DNA from: Xanthomonas sp. DAR 80977
Lineage (GTDB): Bacteria > Pseudomonadota > Gammaproteobacteria > Xanthomonadales > Xanthomonadaceae
Reading direction: 5' to 3'
Length of the DNA stretch: 64,000 nt
NCBI RefSeq assembly: GCF_041240605.1
Contig: NZ_CP162487.1
Coordinates: forward strand, 1,061,001-1,125,000
Shown here piece by piece: positions 1 through 11,060 of the stretch. Position 1 is the first letter of the stretch. Each line of letters begins with the position of its first letter. A program made the position numbers and the translations under genes. The notes under the pieces were generated by a model. It was given only the letters and a program-made list of their open reading frames with translations, searched no databases and was not told where the DNA came from.

Positions 1-168
1 CTGCAGGGTCTGCGCGTACAGCTCCAGTTGCTGGCGCAGCTGCCGGCTCTCGGCGCGCAGCGCGCGCTGTTCGGCGAAATGCCCGGCCGACAGCATCGCC
101 AGCGCCATGCCGCCGAGCACGGCGAGCAGGAGCAGGGCGATGTGGCGATAGCGCGAGGCGGGATACAT
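1..168 (-). CDS. N-terminus of a sensor histidine kinase, possibly DctB-like (partial)
   Basis: Only the first 56 codons lie in the window; the gene runs off the left edge. The peptide begins MYPASRYRHIALLLLAVLGG, a short basic stretch followed by one hydrophobic segment (about residues 9-26), then a charged helical stretch rich in Glu, Arg and Gln. This is the layout of a membrane-anchored sensor kinase with a periplasmic input domain. The assignment as a DctB-type C4-dicarboxylate sensor rests mainly on dctA and maeB lying about 2 kb away, so it is inference. The catalytic domains are not visible. It is oriented the same way as the porin gene upstream of it, with two hairpins between them. 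Confidence 0.5.
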   Translation of the reverse strand, partial: MYPASRYRHIALLLLAVLGGMALAMLSAGHFAEQRALRAESRQLRQQLELYAQTLQ

Positions 169-310
169 GCGGAGTGGGGCGCGGTCGGGGCGATGCCCGC
201 CAGCTTAGCGGCAGCGGCGGGCGCGCTGCTGTCGCGGTGTCGCGCAGGCGGTCTCTAGGCGGCCGATGCGGGCGCACGGCGGCCGTCGTGGCCGGGATGA
301 CGGATGCAAA

Positions 311-345
311 GCGGCCACGCCGGCCCATGCGGACGGCGTGGCCGC
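311..345. other. Perfect 12-bp inverted repeat between the sensor kinase and porin genes
   Basis: The arms gcggccacgccg (311-322) and cggcgtggccgc (334-345) are exactly complementary around an 11-nt loop. It lies between the porin stop and the start of the downstream sensor kinase. There is no T-run, so it could be an mRNA-stabilising hairpin, a weak terminator or a binding site. Confidence 0.5.
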
Positions 346-364
346 TCTGGCATTTCTTGCGAAC

Positions 365-396
365 GCGCCCCGATCGGGCAAGGCCGATCGGGGCGC
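365..396 (-). terminator. 13-bp GC-rich hairpin after the porin gene
   Basis: Arms gcgccccgatcgg (365-377) and ccgatcggggcgc (384-396) are perfectly complementary with a 6-nt loop, starting 18 nt after the porin stop codon. There is no clear U-tract on the minus strand, so termination efficiency is uncertain; it may protect the porin mRNA 3' end. Confidence 0.5.
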
Positions 397-413
397 CGCT
401 CAGGCCGTGCGAC

Positions 414-1586
414 TCAGAACTGCACCTGCGCGCGCAGGTCGATCGAGTTCGGCTTGGTGTGCACGCCGGCGCGCTCGGCATCGGCGCGCACGTAGTTGGC
501 CTGGAACTTGAAGTGGCTGGTCAGGTACCAGTTGGCGCCCACGGTCCAGTCGTGCTGGCGGCCGCCGAGCACGCTGCCGTCGTCCAGGTCCACGCGGCTG
601 TAGCGCAGCAGCAGCTCGACCGCGCCGTAGGCGTTGGCCGGCTTGATGTTGGCCACGTTGCCGGCGCTGTACGGGCGCGACTCGCCGGTCAGCACGTAGC
701 TGGCGAACGCGTACTGGCCGTCGGCGGTGTAGTCGGGGCGGCCGTTGTCGCGGGTGACCTCGGCGCGCAGCGCCTCGCCCTGCATCGAGAACGGGCCCTT
801 GATCCAGATCGCTTCCAGGCCGGTGCGGCGCACCTGGTCGGCATCGACCAGGGTGCCCGAGTCGACCAGGCGCACGTCGGTCAGGCCGGCTTCCGGGCGC
901 GCGCGCAGGCGCACGCGCGGGCTGAAGCTCACGTCCAGGCCGTTGTGGTAGCCGCGCGGGTTTTCCTGCGAATAGGCCAGGCCCAGATGCAGCACGTCGC
1001 CCTCGGCCTTGAACGGGGTCCACACGCCGCGCACCGCCTGGGTGGTGCCGGGGTTGTCGCCCTGCAGGTCCTTGCCGCCGTACGCGCCGGCCTGCAGCAG
1101 GTACTGCTGGCGCTCGAAGGTCCACTCCACGCCGGTGCGGCGGCCCTGGTAGATCGCCTGGATCGGCAGCGCCGTCTCCAGGAAGCTGTCGGCACGCGCG
1201 CTGGTCACGCCTTCCAGGCCGACCGGCACCTTGATGTAGCCCAGCCGCACCTTGCCGTAGTCGCTGCCGAACAGCGCCTTGGTCTCGAAGCGGAAGAACA
1301 CGTCCAGCCACAGCTTGGACTGGAAGTCGAAGTACACCATCGCGTCGTACACGCCCTTCTTCTTCAGCGTGGCGCCGAATTCCTTGCGCCGGAACGCGTT
1401 GTCGTCCTCCAGGCGCGCGTCGTCGTCGGAGAAGTTGTTCGAGTCGTAGGCGTAGTTGCCGGTCACGGCCAGTTCGGTGCCGTCGTTGAAGGCGACCTTG
1501 GTCGGCCAATCGTCGAATCCGCTGGCGGCAGCGGCGGGAGCGGCGGCGGTCAGGCACAGCGCAGCGAAGAGAAGGGTATGGCGCAT
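414..1586 (-). CDS. Outer-membrane porin of the phosphate-selective OprO/OprP family
   Basis: This is a 390-residue protein. The chosen start gives a clear signal peptide, MRHTLLFAALCLTAAAPAAA; the open frame extends further upstream but only as unconvincing low-complexity sequence. The mature part is a beta-barrel with alternating aromatic and charged strands (for example YDAMVYFDFQSKLWLDVFF) and ends LRAQVQF, the terminal aromatic residue typical of outer-membrane barrels. Family members form anion-selective channels for phosphate or polyphosphate. Here the gene is divergent from dctA and next to a sensor-kinase gene, so it may instead admit C4-dicarboxylate anions; that is inference from position. 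The family assignment is fairly secure, the substrate is not. Confidence 0.75.
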   Translation of the reverse strand: MRHTLLFAALCLTAAAPAAAASGFDDWPTKVAFNDGTELAVTGNYAYDSNNFSDDDARLEDDNAFRRKEFGATLKKKGVYDAMVYFDFQSKLWLDVFFRFETKALFGSDYGKVRLGYIKVPVGLEGVTSARADSFLETALPIQAIYQGRRTGVEWTFERQQYLLQAGAYGGKDLQGDNPGTTQAVRGVWTPFKAEGDVLHLGLAYSQENPRGYHNGLDVSFSPRVRLRARPEAGLTDVRLVDSGTLVDADQVRRTGLEAIWIKGPFSMQGEALRAEVTRDNGRPDYTADGQYAFASYVLTGESRPYSAGNVANIKPANAYGAVELLLRYSRVDLDDGSVLGGRQHDWTVGANWYLTSHFKFQANYVRADAERAGVHTKPNSIDLRAQVQF

Positions 1587-2064
1587 GGTTGTGATGTCTT
1601 CTTGATGAGGAAAAAAGCGCGCCGGCACTCGACTGACGGGACGGCAAGGCTTGCGCGGGCGGTGCAGCGTGGTGCCGGCCGCGACCGTCCCTCGGCCGCG
1701 GTGCGGGGCGCATCGCCGGAACAACGAGCCACCCGCAAGCAATAGCGGGCGAATCCGGCGGTTCTTTACAGCGATATTGCGATCCTGCGACGGCGCATTC
1801 CCCCTGAATGCGCATGCGCCGCCGGCAGCGCGGCGGCAGGGCGGTACGCGACGCAGCATCGGCGGGCGGTTGCCCCTGGCCGGCGTTGCGCGTCGCACCT
1901 CCCTCCCGTGAGCGTGCCGGGACACTGTAACTGCGTCGGCGGCACCGCGAACAGGGGACTAGTACCAATAGGTTATCTGCTTAGAAGCCGGCGCCGCGTA
2001 CAAAGGCAGCATTCCGCGACCTGCGTCGGGTTGCCGGTCCATACCTGTCTTCCGGAGCGCGCTC
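1587..2064. other. 478-bp divergent intergenic region, porin / dctA
   Basis: The region carries the promoters of both divergent genes. It contains short AT-richer patches (around 1765-1785 and 1960-1985) that may hold promoter elements. I looked for the sigma-54 pattern (GG and GC separated by ten bases) expected if a DctB/DctD pair drives dctA, and found no good match. No RNA gene or repeat was recognised. Confidence 0.4.
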
Positions 2065-3402
2065 ATGCATATCCCAACTTCCCCGGCCGGCGGCGTCGTG
2101 CATCGGCACGTGCCGTTCTACCGACAGCTGTATTTCCAGGTGGTGGTCGCCATCGTGCTCGGCGCGCTGCTCGGCCACTTCGAGCCGGCCTTCGCCGAGA
2201 AGCTCAAGCCGCTGGGCGATGCCTTCATCAAGCTGGTGAAGATGATCATCGCGCCGGTGATCTTCCTGACCATCGTCACCGGCATCGCCGGCATGACCCA
2301 CCTGAAGACGGTGGGCCGGGTGTTCGTCAAGGCGATGGTGTACTTCCTGTTCTTCTCCACCCTGGCGCTGGTGGTCGGCATGATCGTCGCGCACGTGGTG
2401 CAGCCGGGCGCCGGCATGAACATCAATGCGGCCGACCTGGACCAGAGCGCGGTCCACAGCTACGTGGAGAAGTCGCACGAGCTGACCCTGGTCGGCTTCC
2501 TGATGGACATCATCCCCAAGACCCTGATCAGCCCGTTCGTCGGCGACAACATCCTGCAGGTGCTGTTCGTGGCGGTGCTGTTCGGCGTGTCGCTGGCGAT
2601 GGTCGGCGAGCGCGGCAGGCCGGTGCTGAACCTGCTCGAGGGGCTGGTCGCGCCGGTGTTCAAGCTGGTGCACATCCTGATGCGCGCGGCGCCGATCGGC
2701 GCGTTCGGCGCGATCGCCTTCACCATCGGCAAGTACGGGGTGGAGTCGCTGATCAACCTGGCCTGGCTGGTGGGCTCGTTCTACGTGACCGCGTTGCTGT
2801 TCGTGCTGGTGATCCTGGGCGCGGTGGCGCGCCTGTGCGGCTTCTCGATCTTCAAGCTGATCCGCTACCTCAAGGCGGAACTGCTGCTGGTGCTGGGCAC
2901 GTCCTCGTCCGAATCGGCGCTGCCGTCGCTGATGGAGAAGATGGAAAAGGCCGGCTGCGAGAAGTCGGTGGTCGGGCTGGTGGTGCCCACCGGCTATTCG
3001 TTCAACCTGGACGGCACCAACATCTACATGACCCTGGCCGCGCTGTTCATCGCCCAGGCGACCAACACCGAACTGACCCTGGGCCACCAGATCGCGCTGC
3101 TGCTGGTGGCGATGCTCAGCTCCAAGGGCGCCGCGGGCGTGACCGGCGCCGGCTTCATCACCCTGGCGGCGACGCTGGCGGTGGTGCCGGAAGTGCCGGT
3201 GGCGGGCATGGCGCTGATCCTGGGCGTGGACCGGTTCATGAGCGAATGTCGCTCGCTGACCAACTTCATCGGCAACGCGGTGGCCACCGTGGTGGTCTCG
3301 CGCTGGGAGAACGCGCTGGACCGCGACCGCCTGCGCATCGCCCTGGACGGCGGCGAAGACGCGCTGCCGGAGGTCGCGGCCGAGCCTGCCGCGATCCGCT
3401 GA
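2065..3402 (+). CDS. dctA: C4-dicarboxylate:cation symporter DctA
   Basis: This 445-residue inner-membrane protein of the DAACS (glutamate/dicarboxylate symporter) family imports succinate, fumarate and malate with protons or Na+. The N-terminal helix motif [20 protein letters not shown], the serine-rich loop [11 protein letters not shown] (near residue 275) and the helix [14 protein letters not shown] are typical of DctA. The length matches the family (about 430-445). The chosen ATG gives the usual short cytoplasmic N-terminus. maeB follows in the same direction, so imported malate could feed the malic enzyme, but a strong terminator separates the two genes. Confidence 0.95.
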   Translation: MHIPTSPAGGVVHRHVPFYRQLYFQVVVAIVLGALLGHFEPAFAEKLKPLGDAFIKLVKMIIAPVIFLTIVTGIAGMTHLKTVGRVFVKAMVYFLFFSTLALVVGMIVAHVVQPGAGMNINAADLDQSAVHSYVEKSHELTLVGFLMDIIPKTLISPFVGDNILQVLFVAVLFGVSLAMVGERGRPVLNLLEGLVAPVFKLVHILMRAAPIGAFGAIAFTIGKYGVESLINLAWLVGSFYVTALLFVLVILGAVARLCGFSIFKLIRYLKAELLLVLGTSSSESALPSLMEKMEKAGCEKSVVGLVVPTGYSFNLDGTNIYMTLAALFIAQATNTELTLGHQIALLLVAMLSSKGAAGVTGAGFITLAATLAVVPEVPVAGMALILGVDRFMSECRSLTNFIGNAVATVVVSRWENALDRDRLRIALDGGEDALPEVAAEPAAIR

Positions 3403-3414
3403 ATTCCATGACCT

Positions 3415-3449
3415 CGCGCGCGCCGGCCTTGCCGGCGCGTCGCGTTTTT
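3415..3449 (+). terminator. Rho-independent terminator after dctA
   Basis: The stem cgcgccggc (3419-3427) and gccggcgcg (3431-3439) closes a 3-nt loop and is followed by cgcgttttt. It starts about 15 nt after the dctA stop. Confidence 0.85.
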
Positions 3450-3548
3450 CGGCCCCTGGCCTGCGCGGCGACAGCCGCAAGACAGGCTCGGCCATGGCCC
3501 AGGGAGTAGAATCCTGGGTCCTCGCGCCTCTCGACTACAGAAGCCTCG

Positions 3549-5843
<2,295 letters not shown>

Positions 5844-6424
5844 GCCGCGCTGCGGCGCCTTCGGCTCGAGTACGCGCCGCCGTGGGGCCGCGCGTTCTCG
5901 TGCCGGCGGTCCATGCCGGCGGTTTCGCGTGGCCTGCGTTTGCGGCGCACGCCCGGATGCCATCGCATCGGGCCTGCCGGTCTTTCCACGCCTGTGAGCA
6001 TCGGCGTGGTCGCGCCGGTCTGCGCGATGATGGATTGCCCGGTCCGAACGCGCGGCGCAGATCGCGGCTCGACGCGTCGAAGCTCTATTCCTTCGAACTG
6101 TCGGCAGGCCCAGCCCGCAGGCCGCTGTTGCGCGAGCATGCTGCCGCGTCAGCGCGACGCCATCTTCTTCGCTTCATCCGCGCGCAGCAGCGGCGCGGTC
6201 TGCTCGGGACTTGATGTCACGCCCCAGGGGCATGGCAATCGGCGCATGGCGATGGAACGCCGCATGCGCATCGGCGGCACACGCCATCGGGCACGCATCG
6301 CATGAACGATTTAGAGTTCGCAGCAGGCCAGCCCGCTGCTCGCCGCCACGCACGCGCCGCCAACCAGGCGCGCGCCGCGCGGCTGGGCAGGATCGGATGC
6401 GGCACCGGCGGCGCCGCATGACCT
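5844..6424. other. 581-bp region without a recognisable gene
   Basis: Several open frames cross this stretch on both strands, but none has a convincing start, ribosome site or protein-like composition; they are Arg/Ala/Pro-rich by-products of high GC. I see no terminator with a T-run after maeB and no repeat. Confidence 0.5.
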
Positions 6425-6685
6425 TCAGGCCAGACGCTTGCCCACGGGCAGCGGCAGGCTTTCGTGGTCGCCCTGGTTCAGCTTGGATGGCTTGCCGGTC
6501 AGCAGCACATAGGCATCGACGCCGGTAAGTTCGGCAATCTTCAGCAAATGCCGGGCATTGGGGACGGAACGATTGTTCTCCCAGTGACCCAGGGTGCTAT
6601 GCGCCACGCCCAGCAAGGCCGCCAGTTCGCGCAGCGTGAAACCGGCATTGCGCCGCGCCTGCATCAATCGCACACCTATATCCAC
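6425..6685 (-). CDS. Small XRE-family helix-turn-helix regulator
   Basis: The 86-residue product is little more than one HTH domain: LRELAALLGVAHSTLGHWEN, followed by RSVPNARHLLKIAELTGV, is a textbook Cro/CI fold with the recognition helix at STLGHWEN. The C-terminal tail (LLTGKPSKLNQGDHESLPL) has no known domain. I chose the GTG start at 6685 because a good ribosome site (GAGGTG) lies just upstream and the conserved part begins there; an ATG at 6754 would add 23 unconvincing residues. It stands alone, with no partner toxin or phage genes nearby. The regulated target is unknown; autoregulation is common for this type. Confidence 0.75.
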   Translation of the reverse strand: MDIGVRLMQARRNAGFTLRELAALLGVAHSTLGHWENNRSVPNARHLLKIAELTGVDAYVLLTGKPSKLNQGDHESLPLPVGKRLA

Positions 6686-6867
6686 GGGACACCTCAGAGC
6701 GGCAGGTTTGCGCCGCGTCCCCCGAGCATAGTGGATGTCATTGCTTGGCATCAAGCCGACAGAAGGGGGACAAACCGGGTCAATGCCGGCGGGCCATGCG
6801 CCGGCCCGGCGCGCGCGCGGGGCGGGCTGCTAGAATTCGCCGTCTCCTCCCGTTGTGTCCCACCGCC

Positions 6868-7065
6868 ATGAGCCATACCGCCACCGCGCCCGCCAATGCA
6901 GAGAAGCGCTACAGCGTGCACCGCGCCGACCTGCCGCTGAGCTGCCCGACCCCGGAAATGGCGCTGTGGAACTCGCACCCGCGGGTCTATCTGCCGGTGG
7001 AAGAAGAACCCAGCCACGAGGCCAAGTGCCCGTACTGCGGCGCGGTCTTCGTGCTGGTCGACTGA
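6868..7065 (+). CDS. Zinc-finger domain protein, CHCC type
   Basis: The 65-residue protein has the CHCC zinc-binding pattern: a Cys in LSCPTPEM, a His in WNSHPRVYLP and the pair CPYCGAVF near the C-terminus. The family is related to the NDUFS6/complex I accessory zinc protein, and in bacteria it is usually a small conserved protein of unknown role. The start MSHTATAPAN is chosen because upstream codons in this frame are Arg-rich and carry no conserved sequence. The glycosyltransferase gene begins 11 nt after its stop, so the two are probably co-transcribed. Confidence 0.8.
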   Translation: MSHTATAPANAEKRYSVHRADLPLSCPTPEMALWNSHPRVYLPVEEEPSHEAKCPYCGAVFVLVD

Positions 7066-7076
7066 CCGCCGCTTCG

Positions 7077-8189
7077 ATGCACCGCCTCACCGTGGTGCAG
7101 CTGCTGCCGGCGCTAGAGTCCGGCGGCGTGGAACGCTCCACCCTGGAAATCGCCGCGGCGCTGGTCGCCGCCGGGCATCGCGCGCTGGTGGTGTCGGCCG
7201 GCGGCCGCCTGCTGCCGGCGCTGCTGGACACCGGCGCCGAGCACATCGCCCTGGACATCGGCCGCAAATCGCTGCTGACCCTGCGTCACGTGCCGGCGCT
7301 GCGCCGGCTGCTGCTGCGCGAGCGGGCGGACATCGTGCACGCGCGCTCGCGGCTGCCGGCCTGGCTCGGCTGGCACGCGCTGCGCGGGATGCCGGCGGCG
7401 CAGCGGCCGCGCTTCGTCACCACCGTGCACGGGCTCAATTCGCCGAGCCGCTACAGCGCGGTCATGACCCGCGGCGAGCGCGTGATCTGCGTGTCCGCCA
7501 CGGTGCGCGACTACGTGCTGCGCCACTACCCACGGACCGACCCGGCGCGCTTGCGGGTGATCCCGCGCGGCATCGACCCGGCGCAGTTCCCGCGCCGTGC
7601 GCAGCCCGATCCCGCCGCGCGCGCCTGGGCCGCGACCCAGGCGCCGGCCGCGGCCGGCCGCGGCCCGCTGCTGCTGCTGCCCGGGCGCGGCACCCGCCTC
7701 AAGGGCCACGCCGACGCGCTGCGCCTGCTCGCCGCGCTGCGCGCCGACGGCAGCGACGCGCGGCTGTGGCTGCCCGGCGCGCGCGCGGCCGGGCGCGAGG
7801 CCTACGTGCAGGAGCTGGAGGCCGAGGCCGCCGCGCTGGGCATCGCCGAGGCGGTCGCGTTCACCGCGCCGACCGCGCGCATCGCCGAAGCCTACGCCGC
7901 CAGCGACCTGGTACTGCAGCTGTCGCGCAAGCCGGAGGCGTTCGGCCGCACCGTGGTCGAGGCGCTGGCGGTGGGGCGGCCGGTGCTGGGCTGGGCGCAC
8001 GGCGGCGCCGGCGAACTGCTGGCGCAGCTGCAGCCGGCCGGCGCGGTGCCCGCGTTCGATGCGCAGGCCCTGCATGCGGCGGCGGCACGGCTGCTGGCGC
8101 AGCCGCCGGCGGCGCCGGCGCAGATCCCCTATACGCTGCAGGCGATGCAGCACGCGACCTTGGCGGTGTATGACGAACTCCGGTCCTGA
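7077..8189 (+). CDS. GT4-family glycosyltransferase, probably LPS core or O-antigen
   Basis: The 370-residue protein has a GT-B fold. The N-terminal domain starts MHRLTVVQLLPALESGGVER, with the glycine-rich acceptor-side loop. The C-terminal domain carries LLPGRGTRLKGH and the conserved acidic pair in KPEAFGRTVVEALAVGRP (E-x7-E pattern) used to bind the nucleotide sugar. The family transfers sugars from nucleotide donors onto lipid-linked acceptors at the cytoplasmic face of the inner membrane. The next gene, an O-antigen-ligase-like protein, overlaps it by 20 bp, and lipid A/core genes follow, so a role in LPS assembly is likely; the sugar and linkage cannot be read from sequence. Confidence 0.85.
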   Translation: MHRLTVVQLLPALESGGVERSTLEIAAALVAAGHRALVVSAGGRLLPALLDTGAEHIALDIGRKSLLTLRHVPALRRLLLRERADIVHARSRLPAWLGWHALRGMPAAQRPRFVTTVHGLNSPSRYSAVMTRGERVICVSATVRDYVLRHYPRTDPARLRVIPRGIDPAQFPRRAQPDPAARAWAATQAPAAAGRGPLLLLPGRGTRLKGHADALRLLAALRADGSDARLWLPGARAAGREAYVQELEAEAAALGIAEAVAFTAPTARIAEAYAASDLVLQLSRKPEAFGRTVVEALAVGRPVLGWAHGGAGELLAQLQPAGAVPAFDAQALHAAAARLLAQPPAAPAQIPYTLQAMQHATLAVYDELRS

Positions 8190-9531
8190 TTCCTCCCTGC
8201 CTGCGCCGCTGTCGCCGGCGCGCAGCGAACGCTGGGCGCCGGTCTGGGTGCTGGCGTTCGTGGCGCTGTGGCCGGCCCCGGGCCTGGCCGCGGGCGTGCT
8301 CGCGCTGGGCGCGCTGGCGACCCTGCTGCAGTTGCTGCACAGCCGCTTCCGCGGCGGCGCCAGCCTGCTCAGCGGCCCGGCGTGGGCGCTGACCACGCTG
8401 CTGTTCCTGACCTATTGGCTGCCGCAGCCGCTGTCGGCGCTGGATGCGGTGGACGTGCCGCTGGCGCTGCGCGAATCGGCGGTGGACCTGCGCTTCCTGC
8501 CGTTCCTGTGGCTGGTGGCGATGGCGGTGGCGACCCCGCGCGCGCGCCGCACCACCTTCAACGGCCTGGCGCTGATCGCCGGGCTGTGGACCGTGGATGC
8601 GCTGGCGCAGGCGCTGTGCGGCACCAGCCCGCTGTTCTGGTCGATGGACCAGCTGAAGTGGGCGATCAACCACCACGGCCTGTGCACGCCGCAGGAGATC
8701 GCCCTGGCCGACCGCCTCAGCGGCGTGTTCGGGCCGTGCAACCTCAAGTTCGGCCAGGTCCTGGCCAGCCTGTCGCCGTTCCTGCTGTTCGTCGCCGGGC
8801 GCCGCGGCGGCGCCTGGGGCTGGCTGCTCGCCGCGGCGGCGGTGGGCGTGGTGCTGGTGCTGGCCGGCTCGCGCGCCTCGTGGATCACCTATGCGCTGGT
8901 GCTGCTGCTGTCGGGCTGGCGCCTGCTCGGCACGCGCCGGATGCTGGCCCTGGGCGTGGCCGCGGTGCTGGTGGCCGGCGCGCTCGGCGCGCTCTCGCCG
9001 CAGGTGCGCGAACGTTTCGCGCGCACCACGCTGGCGCTGAGCGGGCGCCCGGCCGATCTCAATGCGGCCCTGGCCGGGCGCACCCAGATCTGGGATGCGG
9101 CCTGGTGCATGATCCGCCAGCATCCGCTCAACGGCGTCGGCGTGCGCGGCTTCCGCGAGGCCTATGTGGCCTGCGACCCGGATCCCGCGCACGAGGGCGC
9201 CTGGGGCCGCGAGCCGGCCTTCCACGCCCACCAGATCGTGCTCGAGGTGCTCAGCGAGACCGGGCTGATCGGCCTGCTGCTGTGGCTGGCCGGCGCCGCG
9301 CAGGCGTGGCGCGCGTGGCGCTACGCCTCGCCGCAGGCGCGCGAGCGGGCGCGGCCGGCGATGCTGGCGCTGCTGGTGACGGTATTCCCGTTCAACACCC
9401 ACCTGGCGTTCTATTCGTCGTTCTGGGGCTCGCTGACGCTGATGCTGGTCGGGCTGTATGTCGGCGCGCTGCTGGCCGAGGAGCGCGCTGCCGAGGGCGA
9501 CGCACGGACTGTGCTGCCCACGTCGGCTTGA
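8170..9531 (+). CDS. O-antigen ligase / Wzy-like integral membrane protein
   Basis: The 453-residue polytopic protein has about ten or more hydrophobic segments. Its large periplasmic loop ends with GRTQIWDAAWCMIRQHPLNG and GVRGFREAY, followed by HNQI-like FHAHQIVLEVLSETGLIG; this is the signature of the Wzy_C (O-antigen ligase/polymerase) family. Such proteins join O-antigen or other glycans to lipid A-core, or polymerise repeat units, at the periplasmic face. The ATG at 8170 overlaps the end of the upstream glycosyltransferase, suggesting translational coupling. Ligase and polymerase cannot be told apart by sequence alone. Confidence 0.82.
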   Translation: MTNSGPDSSLPAPLSPARSERWAPVWVLAFVALWPAPGLAAGVLALGALATLLQLLHSRFRGGASLLSGPAWALTTLLFLTYWLPQPLSALDAVDVPLALRESAVDLRFLPFLWLVAMAVATPRARRTTFNGLALIAGLWTVDALAQALCGTSPLFWSMDQLKWAINHHGLCTPQEIALADRLSGVFGPCNLKFGQVLASLSPFLLFVAGRRGGAWGWLLAAAAVGVVLVLAGSRASWITYALVLLLSGWRLLGTRRMLALGVAAVLVAGALGALSPQVRERFARTTLALSGRPADLNAALAGRTQIWDAAWCMIRQHPLNGVGVRGFREAYVACDPDPAHEGAWGREPAFHAHQIVLEVLSETGLIGLLLWLAGAAQAWRAWRYASPQARERARPAMLALLVTVFPFNTHLAFYSSFWGSLTLMLVGLYVGALLAEERAAEGDARTVLPTSA

Positions 9532-9550
9532 CCCCCAGGCCGTGCAGCGT

Positions 9551-10006
9551 GCACCCGTACCCTCATCCGGCCCTGCGGGCCACCTTCCCCGAAAAGGAGG
9601 CCATGGTCCCGGTGGGAGAAGGAGCAACCCAAGCCCCTCTCCCGCCGGGAGAGGGGTTGGGGTGAGGGTCCGGCGCGAAGCGCCTCGTGGAATTGGGTGC
9701 ACGAGGCTTCGCCCGTACCCTCATCCGCCCCTGCGGGGCACCTTCTCCCGACGGGAGAAGGAACAGCCGTGGTGTGCCTTAGCCCCTCTCCCGCCGGGAG
9801 AGGGGTTGGGGTGAGGGTCCGGCGCGAAGCGTCTCGTGGAATTGGGTGCACGAGGCTTCGCCCGTACCCTTATCTGGTCCTGCGGGGCACCTTCTCCCGA
9901 CGGGAGAAGGAACAGCCGTGGTGTGCCTTAGCCCCTCTCCCGCCGGGAGAGGGGTTGGGGTGAGGGTCCGGCGCGAAGCGCCTCGTGGAGTTGAGCGCGC
10001 AAAGCC
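9551..10006. repeat. Three tandem copies of a ~150-bp palindromic repeat
   Basis: Units begin with cccgtaccct at 9554, 9712 and 9861 (periods 158 and 149). Each unit holds a hairpin around ttctcccgacgggagaa (degenerate in unit 1), a second hairpin cccctctcccgccgggagagggg and the closing ggttggggtgagggt. The outer ends (taccctcatcc and ggggtgagggt) are themselves complementary. The linker ccggcgcgaagcgcctcgtgg recurs between units. Open frames through the repeat encode only repetitive peptides and are not genes. It separates the convergent ligase and lpxL-like genes. Confidence 0.9.
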
Positions 10007-10027
10007 ACGTCCGGGTCCACATCTCGC

Positions 10028-10972
10028 TCAGTCGCGCTCGTAGAACGCGCTGCGCCCCTCTGGCTGGCGCTTGAAGCGGCGGTGGATCCACAGGTATTGC
10101 GCCGGCGCCTCGCGCACCATGGCCTCGATCGCGGCATTGACCCGCGCGGTGTCGGCGACCATGTCCTGCGATGGAAAATCTTCCAGCGGCGGGGCGATGC
10201 GCAGCACGTAGTCGGCGCCTTCGCGGCGGTGGAAATACGGCACCACCGCGCAGCCGGTCAGCCGCGCCAGCTGGTGGGTGGCGGTGATGGTGGAGGCGGG
10301 CATGCCGAAGAACGGCACGAACACCGTGTCCTTGCCGCGCATGTCCTGGTCCGGCGCGTACCACAGGAAACCGCCGCGCTTGAGGTGGCGCACGCTGCCG
10401 CGCAGGTCCTCGTTGGCGAACATGGCGATGGCGTAGCGCAGGCGGCCGCGCTTGACCGCCCATTCGAACACCGGGTTGCGGTGGCGGCGGTACATGCCGG
10501 CCAGCGGCACGTACTGGCACAGCAGGCGGCCGCACATCTCCAGGGTCATGAAGTGGCCCGACACCAGCAGCACGCCGCGGCCCTGCGCCTGCAATGCGTG
10601 CAGGTGCTCCAGGCCTTCGATGCGGGTGCGGCGGCGGATCGGGCCGAGGCTGCCCCACCAGGCGCGCGCGAACTCGAACACGCCCACGCCCAGCGCGTCG
10701 AAACTGTCGTGCAGCAGGCGCGTGCGCCAGGCCTGGCTCTGTTCGGGGAAGCACAGCTTCAGGTTGGTTTCGGCGGCATGGCGGCGGGTCCCGGCTAGGC
10801 GCAGCGCGAGCCAGCCGACGCCGCGGCCGAGCGCGCGTTGCAGCAGCCAGGGCAGCCGCGCGGCGGCCACGGCGATGCCGAGCAGCAGCCAGGTCGGCCA
10901 GTGCCGCGGCGAGCGCGGCGGCGGCGCGGCCGTGGTGGCGGCGGACGGAAGAGCGGGGGATGGGTCGGACAT
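10028..10972 (-). CDS. Lipid A biosynthesis acyltransferase (LpxL/HtrB family)
   Basis: The 314-residue protein has a single N-terminal hydrophobic segment (HWPTWLLLGIAVAAARLPWL) and the lysophospholipid-acyltransferase catalytic motif H-x4-E in VSGHFMTLEMCG. Downstream blocks typical of LpxL/LpxM are YRRHRNPVFEW and LWYAPDQDM. These enzymes add a secondary acyl chain from acyl-ACP to Kdo-lipid A at the inner membrane. It is divergent from waaA, the Kdo transferase that makes the usual LpxL substrate, which fits well. LpxL and LpxM specificities cannot be separated by eye. Confidence 0.88.
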   Translation of the reverse strand: MSDPSPALPSAATTAAPPPRSPRHWPTWLLLGIAVAAARLPWLLQRALGRGVGWLALRLAGTRRHAAETNLKLCFPEQSQAWRTRLLHDSFDALGVGVFEFARAWWGSLGPIRRRTRIEGLEHLHALQAQGRGVLLVSGHFMTLEMCGRLLCQYVPLAGMYRRHRNPVFEWAVKRGRLRYAIAMFANEDLRGSVRHLKRGGFLWYAPDQDMRGKDTVFVPFFGMPASTITATHQLARLTGCAVVPYFHRREGADYVLRIAPPLEDFPSQDMVADTARVNAAIEAMVREAPAQYLWIHRRFKRQPEGRSAFYERD

Positions 10973-11060
10973 GCGCCAAGTTTAGCCGGGCGCGGGCACG
11001 GCGGCGTCGGCGCCGGCGATCGTCTGCCGCCTGCGCGGCGCAACCCGCTATGCTTTCGCG

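Noticed and set aside
1587..2064. Sigma-54 promoter for dctA
   Set aside because: Candidate GG/GC pairs do not have the ten-base spacing with a TTGC box; no match good enough to report.
5844..6424. Small genes between maeB and the XRE regulator
   Set aside because: Frames on both strands are Arg/Ala-rich, start without ribosome sites and show no conserved motif.
9551..10006. Possible CRISPR array
   Set aside because: Units are about 150 bp with nested palindromes and near-identical linkers; there are no unique spacers and no cas genes.
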